Shown: positions 22,230 through 23,873 of the stretch, one piece after another
Layout: the number at the start of each line of letters is the position of its first letter
Numbering within the stretch: position 1 is the first letter of the stretch
Source: Eshraghiella sp051880035
Lineage (GTDB): Bacteria > Bacillota > Clostridia > Lachnospirales > Lachnospiraceae
NCBI GenBank assembly: GCA_051880035.1
Contig: JBJENE010000067.1
Location: 1-23,873, forward strand
Length of the DNA: 23,873 nucleotides
Reading direction: 5' to 3'
Notes under the pieces: generated by a model
The model's input: the letters and a program-made list of their open reading frames with translations, nothing else
Told to the model about the DNA's origin: nothing
Database searches by the model: none
Position numbers and translations under genes: made by a program

Positions 22230-23807
22230 ATGAATCATGTTCATGTTTTAGATTGTACACTCAGAGATGGCGGATATTGCAATCAGTGGAAGTTTGGGTT
22301 TGATAATATAAAAAAAATAATACATGGGCTTTTAGATGCCAATATAGATATTATCGAATGTGGTTATATTACCCAAAAAAAGCAATATGACAATGATGTA
22401 ACTAAGTATTATGACTTAAGTGAATTTAGTTCCATTATACCGAATATTCATGGAGATAAAATTTTTGTGGCGATGATGAATTATGGAGAGTTTGATGTTT
22501 CAACACTTCCAGAGTGTAAAAGCGTGGCACTTGATGGTATTCGGGTTGCGTTTCACAAAAAAAACATGGATGAAGCACTGGCGGATTGTAAAATAATTAA
22601 GGCAAAGGGGTACAAGGTTTTTGTCCAGGCAATGGTGTCATTAAGTTATTCAGATGAGGAATTTTTATCATTAATACATAAAGTTAATGAAATTGAACCG
22701 TATGCCTTTTATATTGTTGACAGCTTTGGTATGATGAAGAAAACAAACCTTATCCGTATGTTCTATATTGTAGAGAATAATTTGAAAGAAGATATATGGA
22801 TTGGCTTTCATTCGCATAATAATATGCAGTTGTCCTATTCAAATGCTCAAACATTGGTTGATATTAAGACTAATCATAGCCTTATAATTGATGCATCAGT
22901 ATACGGAATGGGAAGAGGCGCTGGAAATCTTAATACAGAGCTTTTTGTTGATTATCTAAATGAAAATAATGGTGGTAAATATAAATTAAATCCTCTTTTG
23001 AATATAATAGATGAAATTCTAGCAGATTTTTATCAAAAAAACTATTGGGGTTATTCTCTTCCAAATTATTTGGCTGCGGCTCATGATGCACATCCGAATT
23101 ATGCGTCCTACTTGGATGAAAAAAGAACGCTTACAGTAAAAGATATGAATCAAATATTTGGAATGATGAATAACGATAAGAAAGTAGAATTTGATAAAAA
23201 CTACATTGAAGAATTATATATACAGTATATGGGGAAAGAATATGTGATTGAAACTCACAAGTCAGAACTAATTGGTAAAATTGCAGGAAAGAGAATGCTG
23301 ATAATAGCCCCAGGAAAAAGTTCGGAAATTGAACAGGAAAAGATTAATTCATATATAAATCTTGATGATGTTGTATCTGTCAGTGTTAATTATGATTATC
23401 CGTATGGAAACACGGATTATATTTTCTTAAGTAATTTACGTAGATATAGAGAATTAGACAAAATAAAGAATCATAAATGTATTGTTACGTCAAATATCCC
23501 TGATTTTGACGGCTATTTGAGAATTGAATATAAAGAATGGCTCAATTGCGTAGAGGCTGTTAGGGATAATGCGGGCTTGATGGCAATAAAGTTTTTTGCT
23601 TCAATGAATACAAGAGAAATATTATTGGCGGGATTTGATGGATATTCACATGAAGCATCACAGAATTATACTAGTGAACAAATGCTTTATATTCCAAATG
23701 AAAACAGAATAGACGAATTGAATGCAGGGATGACTAGAGTTCTTAAGGAATATGAAAAGCATATACCAATTAAATTTATAACAATTCCAAAAAATATTAT
23801 TATATAA
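22230..23807 (+). CDS. DRE-TIM metallolyase/aldolase fused to a C-terminal DUF115-like domain
   Basis: A 525-residue fusion. Residues 1 to about 300 are an HMG-CoA lyase/4-hydroxy-2-oxovalerate aldolase-like TIM barrel. The signature is LDCTLRDGGYCNQWKFG, with Asp8, Arg12 and Asp13. The metal pair His194/His196 lies in GFHSHNNMQLSYSN, followed by DASVYGMGRGAGNLNTE. Residues 351 to the end start IAGKRMLIIAPGKSSEIEQEK and continue VVSVSVNYDYPYGNTDYIFLSNLRRY, HKCIVTSN and REILLAGFDGYSHEA, the same order of elements as in DUF115-like proteins. The start is ATG 22230 with AAGGGAG 8 bases upstream; a GTG at 22206 overlapping the previous stop is less likely. It probably makes or handles a 2-oxo acid for the neighbouring cytidylyltransferase. 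That is inference, and no exact reaction can be assigned. Confidence 0.85.
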   Translation: MNHVHVLDCTLRDGGYCNQWKFGFDNIKKIIHGLLDANIDIIECGYITQKKQYDNDVTKYYDLSEFSSIIPNIHGDKIFVAMMNYGEFDVSTLPECKSVALDGIRVAFHKKNMDEALADCKIIKAKGYKVFVQAMVSLSYSDEEFLSLIHKVNEIEPYAFYIVDSFGMMKKTNLIRMFYIVENNLKEDIWIGFHSHNNMQLSYSNAQTLVDIKTNHSLIIDASVYGMGRGAGNLNTELFVDYLNENNGGKYKLNPLLNIIDEILADFYQKNYWGYSLPNYLAAAHDAHPNYASYLDEKRTLTVKDMNQIFGMMNNDKKVEFDKNYIEELYIQYMGKEYVIETHKSELIGKIAGKRMLIIAPGKSSEIEQEKINSYINLDDVVSVSVNYDYPYGNTDYIFLSNLRRYRELDKIKNHKCIVTSNIPDFDGYLRIEYKEWLNCVEAVRDNAGLMAIKFFASMNTREILLAGFDGYSHEASQNYTSEQMLYIPNENRIDELNAGMTRVLKEYEKHIPIKFITIPKNIII

Positions 23808-23873
23808 ACATTTCAAAAGGAGCTTCCTGTATAATTAAAAATGTAGAGGATCCCAAGAAAGAAGGTTGAGAAA
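23808..23873 (+). promoter_or_regulatory. Intergenic tail, start of next gene not reached
   Basis: This stretch contains AAAAGGAG (23815-23822), TATAAT (23830-23835) without a clear -35, and GAAGG close to the window end. No open reading frame with a credible start fits before the edge. The next gene probably begins just outside. Confidence 0.35.

Noticed and set aside
1..23873. tRNA and rRNA genes
   Set aside because: Apart from the tRNA-like ends of tmRNA, I saw no tRNA T-arm/anticodon pattern or rRNA sequence.

Overview
The window looks like chromosomal DNA from a low-GC Gram-positive bacterium of the class Clostridia, most likely family Lachnospiraceae. This rests on the gene order secG-rnr-smpB-ssrA, strong AGGAGG-type ribosome binding sites with occasional GTG/TTG starts, AT-rich codon use, and a Firmicutes-type capsule/exopolysaccharide (EPS) locus with separate CpsB, CpsC and CpsD proteins. 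All genes I accept lie on the + strand. Genus and species cannot be read from the sequence alone.

Region 1 (1-7787) is housekeeping. A 5'-truncated pgk is followed by a small DUF3592-like membrane protein, tpiA, xth (exonuclease III) and gpmI, so a glycolytic cluster carries two unexpected passengers. Next come secG, which has its own promoter and a clear intrinsic terminator, then rnr (RNase R) and smpB.

Region 2 (7788-10253) holds ssrA (tmRNA, predicted tag AKNDNLAIAA) and then an accessory cassette. The cassette is bracketed by two copies, in opposite orientation, of a roughly 94-nt double-hairpin repeat (8193-8286 and 10115-10209, about 90% identical), with a third shortened copy beside the right one. 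Between them lie a strong terminator, an extended -10 promoter, a 70-residue cysteine-containing protein, a HipA/CtkA-like kinase whose central catalytic region is missing, and a LytTR-PAS regulator.

Region 3 (10298-23807) is one long, tightly packed EPS operon that starts at a near-consensus promoter (TTGACT-17-TATAAT). It begins with the tyrosine-phosphorylation module: CpsB-like phosphatase, CpsC/Wzz-like co-polymerase and CpsD-like BY-kinase with a repeated tyrosine tail. A membrane-anchored Ig-like protein, a PglF/CapD-like nucleotide-sugar 4,6-dehydratase, a three-TM LytR-CpsA-Psr protein, a PglC-like initiating phosphoglycosyltransferase and an SDR-family keto-sugar reductase follow. 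A markedly AT-richer core then holds a GT4 glycosyltransferase, a DUF115/MptE-like protein and a Wzy-like polymerase. The last two genes are a NeuA-like cytidylyltransferase and a DRE-TIM aldolase fused to a second DUF115-like domain. No flippase is seen, so the locus probably continues beyond the window.

The likely overall logic is that the dehydratase and reductase make a 6-deoxy-HexNAc nucleotide sugar. The initiating transferase puts it on undecaprenyl phosphate, GT4 and perhaps the DUF115 protein extend it, Wzy polymerises it under CpsBCD control, and the LCP protein attaches the chain to the wall. The terminal cytidylyltransferase/aldolase pair, with no NeuB-type synthase in view, is the best candidate for unfamiliar chemistry. 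The inverted-repeat cassette with the gutted kinase is the best candidate for unusual genome structure.
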